Shown: piece by piece, positions 26,599 to 34,886 of the stretch
Position numbering within the stretch: the stretch's first letter is position 1
Layout: each line of letters opens with the position of its first letter
Assembly (NCBI GenBank): GCA_045808425.1
Contig: JBJMFM010000010.1
Span: forward strand, 1-64,000
Length of the DNA stretch: 64,000 bases
Direction of reading: 5' to 3'
Source of the DNA: JAFAQB01 sp045808425
Lineage (GTDB): Archaea; Thermoproteota; Nitrososphaeria; Nitrososphaerales; Nitrososphaeraceae
Position numbers and translations under genes: made by a program
Notes under the pieces: generated by a model
The model's input: the letters and a program-made list of their open reading frames with translations, nothing else
What the model was told of the DNA's origin: nothing
The model's database searches: none

Positions 26599-26825
26599 GT
26601 GTGTTACTATTCCTCTGTTTTCAGTGCACAATAAGTTCTGTTATCTAATTTAAGGTTTTTGAAAACTATTCTAAATATTGTCTTATTAAATAATTAGTCA
26701 GCTATTAGAGCATTTATTATGGGACTGATGAAGACTTCATTTTTATCAGGATCAAAACGGGTAACATGCAACGATTTGTGATTCGGTGCTCTCTCCACAA
26801 GGGAACTAGATTAGAAGGTGTGGAG

Positions 26826-26858
26826 CAGTGAATTGTGCCCGCTCCTATAAGGAAAGAC
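26826..26858. repeat. 33-base imperfect direct repeat, unit 1
   Basis: This unit aligns with 26888-26920 without gaps at 27 of 33 bases; both share CCTATAA and GAAAGAC. The similarity seems to go on weakly for about 20 bases after the unit (GTGCTACAAA against GTGTTACAAC). The period is 62 bases. Confidence 0.55.
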
Positions 26859-26887
26859 AATAGTTAAGTTGTGCTACAAACTTTATT

Positions 26888-26920
26888 CAGTGGATCGTCC
26901 CCACCCCTATAATGAAAGAC
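26888..26920. repeat. 33-base imperfect direct repeat, unit 2
   Basis: This is the partner of 26826-26858, lying just past the 3' end of the membrane-protein gene at 26978-28105. Function is unknown. Confidence 0.55.
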
Positions 26921-26977
26921 GATATATGTGTTACAACATATACCCGAAAAGCAACGAGATATCCATATCAGTTGATT

Positions 26978-28105
26978 TTACAGCGCATTCACAAATTGAC
27001 TCTGCAATTTTCTTTTCTCTGCCTTCATCAGATAAACGATGCCTATCACCAAAGAAAGTTCCAAAGTCTTATCTAATATTCCACCTAGGTCTACATCTTC
27101 TGGTACATTATTTGGTGAAAGAGGGGGTGGAAATATAACTGAATACGTATAAAGTCCCAATAATATCGCGCTGCCTACCAATCCAAAGAGATTGACTATA
27201 ATACTCTTGCGATAATACGATTTTGCAAATTCTCTGCTTTTACCTAGTATTGATTCGCCTGCAATAGTAAGCAATACATACAACATGCTATAAGCAATCT
27301 GAGAGGCTCCCGCAGCTAATAAAAATATGCTATACTCTATCCTAAGACCACCGTGTTCAGAATAAACTGCTAGGTGTACAATACCTGATGAAATTGCCAA
27401 CAGAAGAACTGAATATTTTATGACTTCGTCTTTCGTCAAGTTTGGATAAAGGCTGTTACCCCTGTGTTTTATTCTATTTCTATATGTGAATAGCAAAACT
27501 ACTCCAAAAATAATAATAGCTGATAGTATTCCCACGAATACTGCTATGTTAAAGATGTTTCCAAAGTTCTCAGAAACAGATACATTGAAAACTGCTCTAT
27601 CGCAACTGCAGTTTAAGTTACTGCTAAGGACGTTTCTGGGAGGATCTACGCCATACAAGTTTACATGATTGCTATTAGTAGCACCGTCAGCAATACTGAT
27701 GACTATTTCATAGAGCCCTATCCTTGGAAAGGTATAGAATAGATCGAAATCTCCTAAATTTTGCTTTGTCCAGGGATATACGCTGATCCTCTCTCCGGTA
27801 CTTACAGAATAGATTTCTACCATCGTTAAGACATTATATACATCATTACCGTTCATATTATCCTGGATACTAAAGCTAATTTTGGTAGGATGTTTCGGGG
27901 GAGTATATTCGGGGTCGAGTTGTTCATTTATGTAATATTTGCCCAATCCTATTCCACCTGTATTGTAATGCGCTAAATGACTAAAATGTGCATAAGACTG
28001 TGGTACGAGATATGAACAACTAGAAAACAATATTATCAGGATGCAAGCTAGTATTAAAAAAGTATTTTTATAAACACCTATTTTAAATGGTGTTTGTCTA
28101 GCCAT
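26978..28105 (-). CDS. Multi-span membrane protein with exported N-terminal domain
   Basis: A 375-residue protein. A signal segment (TFLILACILIILFSSCSYLV) is followed by an extracytoplasmic domain of about 150 residues, beta-rich by look (KISFSIQDNM, VLTMVEIYS, LYEIVISIADG). About five membrane helices follow: FNIAVFVGILSAIIIFGVVL, YSVLLLAISSGIVHLAVY, SIFLLAAGASQIAYSMLYVL, IIVNLFGLVGSAILLGLYTY and LELSLVIGIVYLM. I do not recognise a named family; similar proteins occur beside oxidase genes in thaumarchaea to my memory. It precedes the cox cluster in the same direction but 346 bases apart. Confidence 0.75.
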   Translation of the reverse strand: MARQTPFKIGVYKNTFLILACILIILFSSCSYLVPQSYAHFSHLAHYNTGGIGLGKYYINEQLDPEYTPPKHPTKISFSIQDNMNGNDVYNVLTMVEIYSVSTGERISVYPWTKQNLGDFDLFYTFPRIGLYEIVISIADGATNSNHVNLYGVDPPRNVLSSNLNCSCDRAVFNVSVSENFGNIFNIAVFVGILSAIIIFGVVLLFTYRNRIKHRGNSLYPNLTKDEVIKYSVLLLAISSGIVHLAVYSEHGGLRIEYSIFLLAAGASQIAYSMLYVLLTIAGESILGKSREFAKSYYRKSIIVNLFGLVGSAILLGLYTYSVIFPPPLSPNNVPEDVDLGGILDKTLELSLVIGIVYLMKAEKRKLQSQFVNAL

Positions 28106-28328
28106 TATGACATGTGTATGGCAATGCGATAATATAATGTATAGTCATAGTATATTATACTGCTCGAGTGGAGGTGTAGCACACAAGCTGATGGCACACC
28201 AGATGACGCTTTACACATAAAGATATGATCGTAATTCAAAGAGGCACAAATACTAACAGCATTTATCATAATATAACATGTTTGTAGTCAAGAAATCAGG
28301 CAACCGGTGATTTATTGCAATTTATCAA

Positions 28329-28961
28329 TTACTCCTTTATGTAACGATCCATCCCCATTACATTGACACCACTTAGGGAGTAAACGTTGCTCTCATGTTT
28401 TAAAATCGTTAATGATGCATTTTGTATATGCCAGTTATAAAGGGCTCGGGGATTCAGATCAAGTAGAGTGGATAGTGCAGCCTTGATGGGGTCTAAATGA
28501 GTTATTAACAGTACATTTTTGTCTTGGTGGTTTTTCATAACTTCATCTAACAAGTGTCTTATTCTTAATTTTACAGAACAAAAACTCTCGACACCATATC
28601 TTGTCAGCATTGAGTCGCTATCAGCATAGAATTTTAAGAATAAATTTCCAAACTTTTGAATTATTTCTTCAAAATTCATGCCAACTAGCTTGCCAAGCTC
28701 AATTTCGTATAACCTTTCGTCTATCTGATAGTCCAGTTCTAAAATTTTGCAAACGATCTTTGCAGTTTCGATGGTTCTGATGACAGGACTTACATACACT
28801 TTTTGAATAGGTATATTCTTCAAGTACTTGGCTGTATCGGCTACCTGCTTTTTGCCATATTCAGTGAGATGTGATTCAATGTGCCTACCAACAAGTATTC
28901 TCTTGACGTTATTATCCGCTTGTCCGTGGCGCATCAATATTGCTAGCGGCAATTCACCCAA
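28329..28961 (-). CDS. Histidine phosphatase (phosphoglycerate mutase-like)
   Basis: A 210-residue member of the histidine phosphatase superfamily. The catalytic His lies in AILMRHGQADNN, the phosphate-binding Arg in VSPVIRTIETA, the acid in YEIELGKLVG, and the second His in LLITHLDPIKA. It should hydrolyse a small phosphate ester by a phospho-His intermediate. Alpha-ribazole phosphatase is a tempting idea because this cell makes cobalamin, but the gene is far from the cob cluster. Confidence 0.82.
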   Translation of the reverse strand: MGELPLAILMRHGQADNNVKRILVGRHIESHLTEYGKKQVADTAKYLKNIPIQKVYVSPVIRTIETAKIVCKILELDYQIDERLYEIELGKLVGMNFEEIIQKFGNLFLKFYADSDSMLTRYGVESFCSVKLRIRHLLDEVMKNHQDKNVLLITHLDPIKAALSTLLDLNPRALYNWHIQNASLTILKHESNVYSLSGVNVMGMDRYIKE

Positions 28962-29104
28962 ACTTTACATCTAGAGCATATTAATTTTGACTGGCTGCGG
29001 TAATATGATAATATGAGGAGATGTGTTTTCTTTCAGTTGCACAGCGAATCGCCTTGCTTCCTGATATCCTTATATCTGATCTTTTGTGAAATGAGTCATA
29101 CCAC

Positions 29105-29779
29105 ATGAGAATAGGAATAATCGGTGGAACTGGTGGGATGGGAGAAGGTTTTGCATTGAGATGGTGTTTTACACATGATGTCATAATAGGTTCAAGGGAT
29201 GCTCAGAGAGCAAAACAAGCTGCAGACAACTACATCAAAATAGCTCTCGAAGCATATGGAAAGAGTATTACCGGTAGTATTACCGGGGATGATAATTTTG
29301 AACTTGCCAGAAATTGCGATCTCTTAATATTATCTGTGCCATATGAGAATATCGAGAGTACATGCAACAACCTTCAGCAAACAATAAGAAATGATTGTGT
29401 TGTTGTGTCTCCAATTGTCCCGATGACTAAAACTCAAGCAGGTTTTGTTTACATTCCTTTTGAACAGAGACTAAGAGCCGCCGCTTGCATGGTTGCAGAT
29501 GCGTTACCCCCTCGGTCCAGAGTCATTTCGGCCTTCCATACTATTTCTGAGGTTAAATTAAGAAATGTAAAACAGAGCCTAGACACCGATACATTTGTTT
29601 GCGGTGATGATGTTAATACAGTGTCAAGAGTAAATAGCTTGATTTCTGAAATTAACGGTCTTCGTGCTATTTACCTAGGGCCTTTATCTATGACATATCA
29701 GGCTGAAATTCTAACTCCAATGTTATTAAATGCAGCGAAAATGAATAAAATGAAAAATCCTGGAATCAGATTAGTGTAG
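29105..29779 (+). CDS. npdG: NADPH-dependent F420 reductase
   Basis: A 224-residue enzyme that passes hydride between NADPH and coenzyme F420. It opens with MRIGIIGGTGGMGEGFALRW, the Rossmann loop that binds NADPH. VIIGSRDAQRAKQAA contains the Ser-Arg pair that reads the 2'-phosphate. DLLILSVPYENI follows, and the C-terminal part with FHTISEVKLR and VCGDD is as in the archaeal family. Length fits. A short membrane-protein gene follows after 6 bases. Thaumarchaea are known to make F420. Confidence 0.9.
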   Translation: MRIGIIGGTGGMGEGFALRWCFTHDVIIGSRDAQRAKQAADNYIKIALEAYGKSITGSITGDDNFELARNCDLLILSVPYENIESTCNNLQQTIRNDCVVVSPIVPMTKTQAGFVYIPFEQRLRAAACMVADALPPRSRVISAFHTISEVKLRNVKQSLDTDTFVCGDDVNTVSRVNSLISEINGLRAIYLGPLSMTYQAEILTPMLLNAAKMNKMKNPGIRLV

Positions 29780-29785
29780 TATGCC

Positions 29786-30103
29786 ATGAGATACAGTCGA
29801 AGAAAGAAAAACGCAGGCGGAGCAGAGAATCGTCGCGGAAGAAATTGGATGTCCGCAATGGGAATATTATTCATTGTCATGGCTGTCATAATCGCATTAA
29901 GAAATCTTTATTTTTTTACTACTCAGCTGTCCATTTGGTTCTATCTTGATAATTACACAAATGGTCAGATTAACAATGAGAAATTTGTTATTGCAATGGT
30001 AGTCGCGGGTGGCATTTTGTTATTTTGTGGGTACTTTAAAAAGAATAATGAAGACAGCCGGCGTGATGAATACGAATCACGCAGATTTAATTATGGATTG
30101 TAA
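29786..30103 (+). CDS. Small two-helix membrane protein
   Basis: A 105-residue protein with a basic N-terminus (RYSRRKKNAGG), two hydrophobic segments (SAMGILFIVMAVIIALRN and FVIAMVVAGGILLFCGYF) and a charged tail (KKNNEDSRRDEYESRRF). It begins 6 bases after npdG and is probably co-transcribed. No family is recognised. Confidence 0.65.
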   Translation: MRYSRRKKNAGGAENRRGRNWMSAMGILFIVMAVIIALRNLYFFTTQLSIWFYLDNYTNGQINNEKFVIAMVVAGGILLFCGYFKKNNEDSRRDEYESRRFNYGL

Positions 30104-30239
30104 GATCAAGATTTTTTCCTGATGATATCAAGCCAAGATAAATGTGGGGAATTCCATGTATAGACTGGTTAACGCAGTCAATGCAGAATCAATAATCAAG
30201 GTTTAATAGTAGAGATCAACACATATGATTTGAACAGTA

Positions 30240-31025
30240 TTGGGTCTTATGAATCGTATTTCAACCGTCGTTAAACAAAAGGTTAGTACTCTTCTCGACA
30301 GATATGAGGATCCTAAAGAAGCCCTGGACTATTCATATACAAAGCAGACCGAGATGTTAAATAAGTTAAGAAGAGACATTGCAGAAGTAATAACGGCCAA
30401 AAAGCGGCTGGAAATGCAAAAGGCAAAATTATGGGATAATATCCGTACGCTTGATGAGCAATCTAGACGTGCAATAGATGCAGATAAGGAAGATCTGGCT
30501 AGGCTAGCCCTAGAGCGAAAGAATGTCAACATGATGCGACTGCGTGCATTGGATAAGCAGATAACCGATATGCAGTCAGAACAAGAAAAGCTTCAAGATA
30601 CAGAAAGACGCCTGTCTTCCAAAGTAGAGGAATTCAATTCAAAGAAAGAGGTCATAAAGGCCCAGTATTCAGCAGCAGAAGCTCAGGTTCGAATCAAGGA
30701 AAGCGTTACAGGGATATCAGAGGAAATGGCTGATGTAGGCATAGCAATGAATAAAGCAGAAGAAAAGGCTGAAAAAATGAAAGCCAAGTCTCAGGCTTTA
30801 GATGAAATGATAGATTCTGGTGTCCTCACAGATTATACTTCAAACACGAATGATGATGGAAGTGCCATAGAAAAAGAGCTAGAAGACGTTGCGTCACAAA
30901 GGGCGGTAGACGAAGAGTTGGCTAAACTAAAGGCTGAGCGTTCTAAAAAGAAAAAGCTCGGCAATAGGAGCGATGATGTCGTGGAAGAGCAAGAGACAGA
31001 AGAGGTACAGCAGGCCGCCACTTGA
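30240..31025 (+). CDS. pspA: PspA/IM30-family membrane-stress protein
   Basis: A 261-residue, almost wholly coiled-coil protein of the PspA/Vipp1/ESCRT-III superfamily, which binds and stabilises damaged membranes. It starts with MGLMNRISTVVKQKVSTLL, the amphipathic helix typical of the family, using a TTG at 30240 (an ATG at 30249 would cut that helix). Then comes DRYEDPKEALDYSYTKQTEM and long heptad-rich helices up to about residue 190. The C-terminal tail is charged. It lies upstream of pspAA in the same direction. Confidence 0.93.
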   Translation: MGLMNRISTVVKQKVSTLLDRYEDPKEALDYSYTKQTEMLNKLRRDIAEVITAKKRLEMQKAKLWDNIRTLDEQSRRAIDADKEDLARLALERKNVNMMRLRALDKQITDMQSEQEKLQDTERRLSSKVEEFNSKKEVIKAQYSAAEAQVRIKESVTGISEEMADVGIAMNKAEEKAEKMKAKSQALDEMIDSGVLTDYTSNTNDDGSAIEKELEDVASQRAVDEELAKLKAERSKKKKLGNRSDDVVEEQETEEVQQAAT

Positions 31026-31209
31026 TTCAAATGATGAATGTGACGCGATTAGAAACAGCAGATCAATAATATGTATATATATATATTTTAAAAGTTATTC
31101 CATATTTGCTGCAATATATGAAAGATAAACTAAATTAGCAAAGTTAAAGGCTTAGAAACTTCATAAAATAAGCTGGTAGTAAAAAATAGGAGGAATAAAG
31201 AGCACCATA

Positions 31210-31713
31210 ATGAAAAAGACTAAATCCCCAAAAAAAGGTAAATCGAAAACCGCTAAGAAAAGCGAATTTTCGTCTAGAAAGCAAAAACCATCGAAACGAG
31301 GAAGCACATATCAAATCACAAGAGGCAGAAGCAGACAGTTAGCAAAAGCTAGCAAGCAGCTTGCAAAACGAAAGCATCCTAGGAAAAAAAGCGGTAGTAC
31401 TCGAGTTAAGCCCGTTACGAAGAACAAGATTGTAAGAATTATGGGCCATGGTCAGTTTAGCGTAGATTCCAAAATATTGCAAAGGCTAAATGAGATTGAC
31501 GGCTTGCTTGTGCGACTGGTAAACATGGACAGGCCTGATGATAACGAATTCAAAAAGCATCTGGTCGATCTGACAGCTATTGTGGAAAAAAATGGAAAAC
31601 AGATTGATCCAAAGGAAATAATCCAGTCTGATATCATCCTTCCCAGTGCCGACCTTTCAATCGATGAGGCAAAAAGGCTGTTTACAGGCGAGGGTGTAGT
31701 TCCAGTAATCTAA
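31210..31713 (+). CDS. PspA-associated protein PspAA with lysine-rich N-terminal tail
   Basis: A 167-residue protein. Residues 76-167 form the PspAA domain (IVRIMGHGQFSVDSKILQRL, NEIDGLLVRLVN, IIQSDIILPSADLSIDEA). Residues 1-74 are Lys/Arg/Ser-rich and disordered (KKTKSPKKGKSKTAKK), like histone H1 tails, so nucleic acid or acidic-membrane binding is likely by inference. A GGAGGA ribosome-binding-like run at about 31189-31194 precedes the ATG by 15 bases. It lies 184 bases after pspA, the usual partner. Confidence 0.85.
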   Translation: MKKTKSPKKGKSKTAKKSEFSSRKQKPSKRGSTYQITRGRSRQLAKASKQLAKRKHPRKKSGSTRVKPVTKNKIVRIMGHGQFSVDSKILQRLNEIDGLLVRLVNMDRPDDNEFKKHLVDLTAIVEKNGKQIDPKEIIQSDIILPSADLSIDEAKRLFTGEGVVPVI

Positions 31714-31724
31714 ATAGTATAGGA

Positions 31725-32330
31725 TTAGAAAGGCAAGTCCCACAGCGGATACCACATTGCCATATCCCGCTCGAATGGAATCTCATCCTGGATGCTTGCC
31801 ATTATTCTCATCTCATTTTCTGTATCTCTGGTTTTTTTGCCAAAGAACGGCACAAAAGGATAAAATTTGTTAGATTTATAGTTATAAATTAAATACTGCA
31901 TCTTATTGTTCTCGCTATCGTTGGATTTTTGTTCTCGGCTAAGTTCAAAGATCGATGCAAGTAATTGGCTTGAAAATCCTTTTTCCTGTATAGTATCACC
32001 TATGGCGGTTATAGCTGCTAATATGTCCTCTATTGTTCTTCCCTTGAGAATTACCCACAGATAGCCATAAGAGTCAATAATCGTACGATACTCTAGTTCA
32101 AAATCTGGCTTACTGATATTAAGAAATCTTTCAATTTCATCTTTCATTTCATTAAAATACATGCCACTTGCTGATTTAGCAGCCAAAGCGCATCTACCAG
32201 TAGGTTTTAAGCCAAGTTTAGTCTCCAATGTGATTGTTGCCGAAGAAAGAGAAAAAATTGCTTCAGAATCTATTTTTGATTTGTTCTTGTCATAGTAAAT
32301 GCCCTTCCTAATTTTCCGAAAAAAGCTCAA
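31725..32330 (-). CDS. PspA-associated protein PspAB
   Basis: A 201-residue protein matching the PspAB family that travels with HtpX in actinobacteria and archaea. Landmarks are FSLSSATITLETKLGLKPTG, DSYGYLWVILKG, FSSQLLASIFEL, NYKSNKFYPFVPF and the end MAMWYPLWDLPF. The TTG start at 32330 overlaps the htpX stop (TTGA), so the pair is translated together. It faces pspAA, ending 11 bases from it. Its biochemical role is unknown; a link to membrane-protein quality control is inferred from its company. Confidence 0.85.
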   Translation of the reverse strand: MSFFRKIRKGIYYDKNKSKIDSEAIFSLSSATITLETKLGLKPTGRCALAAKSASGMYFNEMKDEIERFLNISKPDFELEYRTIIDSYGYLWVILKGRTIEDILAAITAIGDTIQEKGFSSQLLASIFELSREQKSNDSENNKMQYLIYNYKSNKFYPFVPFFGKKTRDTENEMRIMASIQDEIPFERDMAMWYPLWDLPF

Positions 32331-33247
32331 CTCATGGAAGCCTCCATCTCCATAAGCTTCTGTATTCTCTTTTCAACTGGTGGGTGAGTAGAAAAGAGAT
32401 TCACAATGGTGCTCCCAGACATGGCGGGTACGATAAAAAATGCATTTAATCCTTCAGCCTGCCGCAAATCTTTTGTAGGCATTCGCTGCATATTACCGCT
32501 AATTTTCATTAAAGCATTCGCTAGCTTGACTGGCTTTCCCGTCATTTGTGCAGATCCCCTGTCTGCAGCGAACTCTCTGTAACGCGAAATAGCGCGGATA
32601 ATAAGAAAGCTAATAACCCACGTGAGGATTGCGACAACTATTACGATAGCCATTCCTCCGCCATTATTGCGGTCTCTACTGCCGTAACCATATCCGTATC
32701 CGTAGCCCATACCACCGTAGAATCCAAACTGCATAAGATACCACGCAACGGTAGAGAATAAGCTTGCAAGTGTTAGAACAAGAACATCGCGGTTTCTAAT
32801 ATGCGTCAGTTCATGTGCCAACACACCTTCTAATTCCTCTGTATCAAGCAGATCCATAAGTCCTGTGGTCACAGCTACCACGGAGCTGCTCTTTCCTTTA
32901 CCAGTCGCAAATGCATTAGGCATTTTTGTATTAATTACAGCTATCTTCGGTTTAGGAAGATTATTTCTTGCAATAATTCTTTCTACAACATCATGTAGTT
33001 TTGGATACTGTTCTCTTGTCACTGTCTTTGCTCCTGAGCTCCAAAGGACGATCTTGTCTGAGAAATACCACTGTAATAAAATCATTATAGAGGCAACTAC
33101 GGTTATTGAAATAAAATCCAGACCAACGTAGGCTAGTACACTAAGAAACAAAATATAGAGTAGCGCAAGAATGCCAAAACTAAGAAGTATTCGAACAGTT
33201 AGGCCGGTATCACGTCTCTGCCACGATGGTCTTCTTGAAACAGACAA
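32327..33247 (-). CDS. htpX: HtpX-type zinc metalloprotease (M48)
   Basis: A 306-residue membrane protease that degrades damaged membrane proteins. Two N-terminal helices (ILLSFGILALLYILFLSVLA and ISITVVASIMILLQWYF) precede the zinc site GVLAHELTHIRNRDVLV (HExxH). The third ligand Glu lies in YREFAADRGSAQ. A Gly/Tyr-rich loop (YGGMGYGYGYGYG) is inserted before the later helix (MAIVIVVAILTWVISFLII). The start is TTG at 33247. It forms an operon with pspAB and lies convergent with pspA-pspAA. Confidence 0.95.
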   Translation of the reverse strand: MSVSRRPSWQRRDTGLTVRILLSFGILALLYILFLSVLAYVGLDFISITVVASIMILLQWYFSDKIVLWSSGAKTVTREQYPKLHDVVERIIARNNLPKPKIAVINTKMPNAFATGKGKSSSVVAVTTGLMDLLDTEELEGVLAHELTHIRNRDVLVLTLASLFSTVAWYLMQFGFYGGMGYGYGYGYGSRDRNNGGGMAIVIVVAILTWVISFLIIRAISRYREFAADRGSAQMTGKPVKLANALMKISGNMQRMPTKDLRQAEGLNAFFIVPAMSGSTIVNLFSTHPPVEKRIQKLMEMEASMS

Positions 33248-33280
33248 GTGTAAATATAATTAGACTGAAACCACTTTTAA

Positions 33281-34468
33281 TTATTTGCCTGAATTATATA
33301 TAAAACGCTCTAGCTTATCCATTGCATTCTCTAGGACTTCTTCACTGGCAAGATAAACTATTCTAAAATGGCCCGCACCAAATTCTGAACCAAATCCAGA
33401 TCCATGAACAGTCAATACCCCTGTATTATTTAGTAGATCAAGAACAAATTGCAAATCATCGTTCCAACGGGAGTCCATATTGATTTTTGGAAAAACATAG
33501 AAAGCGCCATGTGGTATTTTACAAGTGACTCCTTCGATTGCATTTAGACGTTTTACTACGTAGTCTCGTCTTCTATGTAGTTTTGCAACCATGTCTTTAA
33601 TATGGTCTTGAGGTCCTCGCAATGCTTGTACCGCTGCTTTTTGGACAGGAAGATTTGCAGATATACGAACCCTGGCAAGCTTAGGAACATTCTTTCGGAA
33701 AGAATCGAGTCTTTGTGAAGAGCTATTTATACAAATATATCCACATCTCCAACCTGTCATCAGGTACGCTTTGGAAAAGCCATTAAGTAAAATCAAGGGA
33801 GCATCTTTTGCCACGCTTCCTATGCCGGTGAACTGATTATCAAAAACAATTTTATCATATATTTCGTCGCATATTACATACAAATCATGTTCAGCAGCCA
33901 CGTCAATTAATTGCTGCAGACTTTTACGATCGAAAACTTCTCCCGTCGGATTGTTTGGACTGATTAGACATAATGCCCTAGATCTGGAAGTTGCCTTGGA
34001 TCTTAGGTCTTCAATATCAGGTCGACCATCGTCATGTAATTTAAACTCTACTGGTTTTCCTCCATAGAATTTGACATATGAGGCATATGGCGGATAATAT
34101 GGTCCCGGCATAAGAACCTCGGTATTAGGGTCGACTACAGAAGCCATAGTCATATCGAGTCCTTCCGAAACACCATTTGTAATTAACACATCGGTTTCTT
34201 CTATCGAAAGTCCTTTTTGTTTTTCTTTATCAACAACTGCATTTCTTAGTTCAGGGAGTCCTTCAGATTCGGTGTAATAGTTTTCATTGTTCTCTACTGC
34301 ACCAATCAATGCCTGTTTAATATGATGAGGTGTATTGAAACCATATTTGACAGGATCCCCTATATTGAGATATATTATCTGTTTCCCTGTCGCTTCATAT
34401 TGTCTTGCATGAGAAATTATATCACGTATAGCATATTCTACACCTGCAGTTCTATCTGAGACTTTCAA
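33281..34468 (-). CDS. Class I/II aminotransferase (alanine/aspartate type)
   Basis: A 395-residue PLP enzyme of fold type I. GDPVKYGFNTP near the N-terminus is the substrate-loop motif. NNPTG, CDEIYDKIVF and the PLP lysine in NGFSKAYLMTGWRCGY are present, and FRIVYLA supplies the carboxylate-binding Arg. The closest group by appearance is the archaeal alanine/aromatic aminotransferase set (AlaA/AspC-like). The gene lies 34 bases upstream of htpX in the same direction, but a functional link is not evident. Confidence 0.88.
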   Translation of the reverse strand: MKVSDRTAGVEYAIRDIISHARQYEATGKQIIYLNIGDPVKYGFNTPHHIKQALIGAVENNENYYTESEGLPELRNAVVDKEKQKGLSIEETDVLITNGVSEGLDMTMASVVDPNTEVLMPGPYYPPYASYVKFYGGKPVEFKLHDDGRPDIEDLRSKATSRSRALCLISPNNPTGEVFDRKSLQQLIDVAAEHDLYVICDEIYDKIVFDNQFTGIGSVAKDAPLILLNGFSKAYLMTGWRCGYICINSSSQRLDSFRKNVPKLARVRISANLPVQKAAVQALRGPQDHIKDMVAKLHRRRDYVVKRLNAIEGVTCKIPHGAFYVFPKINMDSRWNDDLQFVLDLLNNTGVLTVHGSGFGSEFGAGHFRIVYLASEEVLENAMDKLERFIYNSGK

Positions 34469-34793
34469 TTGATATTCTAAGGTTAGAATACCTAGTTAAA
34501 CTGTTGTGCACCTATGAGCATCATATTATGATGACAAGTCATATGCAACGCAGCGATAAAATTTATTATTCTTTTGATCTTCGAGATTTCTGCACAAATA
34601 TGAGTGGTAGTGTTTATTGCCGTAATGATCACCCTTCTATAGTCATCAGAGCTTAAATTTGACTTGAAAGAGAGGTTGAATATAATATGATTTTTTTGGA
34701 TTGCATGTCATTATTTTACAAACATATCTATCTAGTAGCAAGGTGTGTGATGGCAGTTCAATTGATATATGGCACAATCAATGAAGCCAAATA
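34469..34793. other. Intergenic, no gene seen
   Basis: This AT-rich stretch lies between the aminotransferase (leftward) and tRNA-Arg (rightward) and so holds both promoters. A TATA-like element (GATATATGG) near 34764-34772 suits the tRNA. Nothing else is seen. Confidence 0.4.
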
Positions 34794-34868
34794 GGGCCCG
34801 TAGCGTAGCTAGGATATCGCGGCGGTCTTCGGAACCGCAGGTCATGGGATCGAAGCCCATCGGGTCCG
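34794..34868 (+). tRNA. tRNA-Arg (anticodon TCG)
   Basis: A 75-base cloverleaf without intron. The acceptor is GGGCCCG/CGGGTCC with discriminator G. The anticodon stem GCGGT/ACCGC encloses loop CTTCGGA, anticodon TCG. The T stem is ATGGG/CCCAT. The T loop reads ATCGAAG, with A in place of the usual T54. The D stem is weak after three pairs. A T-rich run follows the gene as a likely terminator. Confidence 0.9.
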
Positions 34869-34886
34869 CTTTTCTTAAAGTTTTAA

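Larger units (their letters stand above)
26632..26977. other. Intergenic upstream of the cox cluster with a degenerate direct repeat
   Basis: This stretch should hold the promoter for the split coxB genes (minus strand) at its left end. It also contains two 33-base imperfect repeats (listed separately) and is less AT-rich there. No open frame of coding character is seen. Confidence 0.4.
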
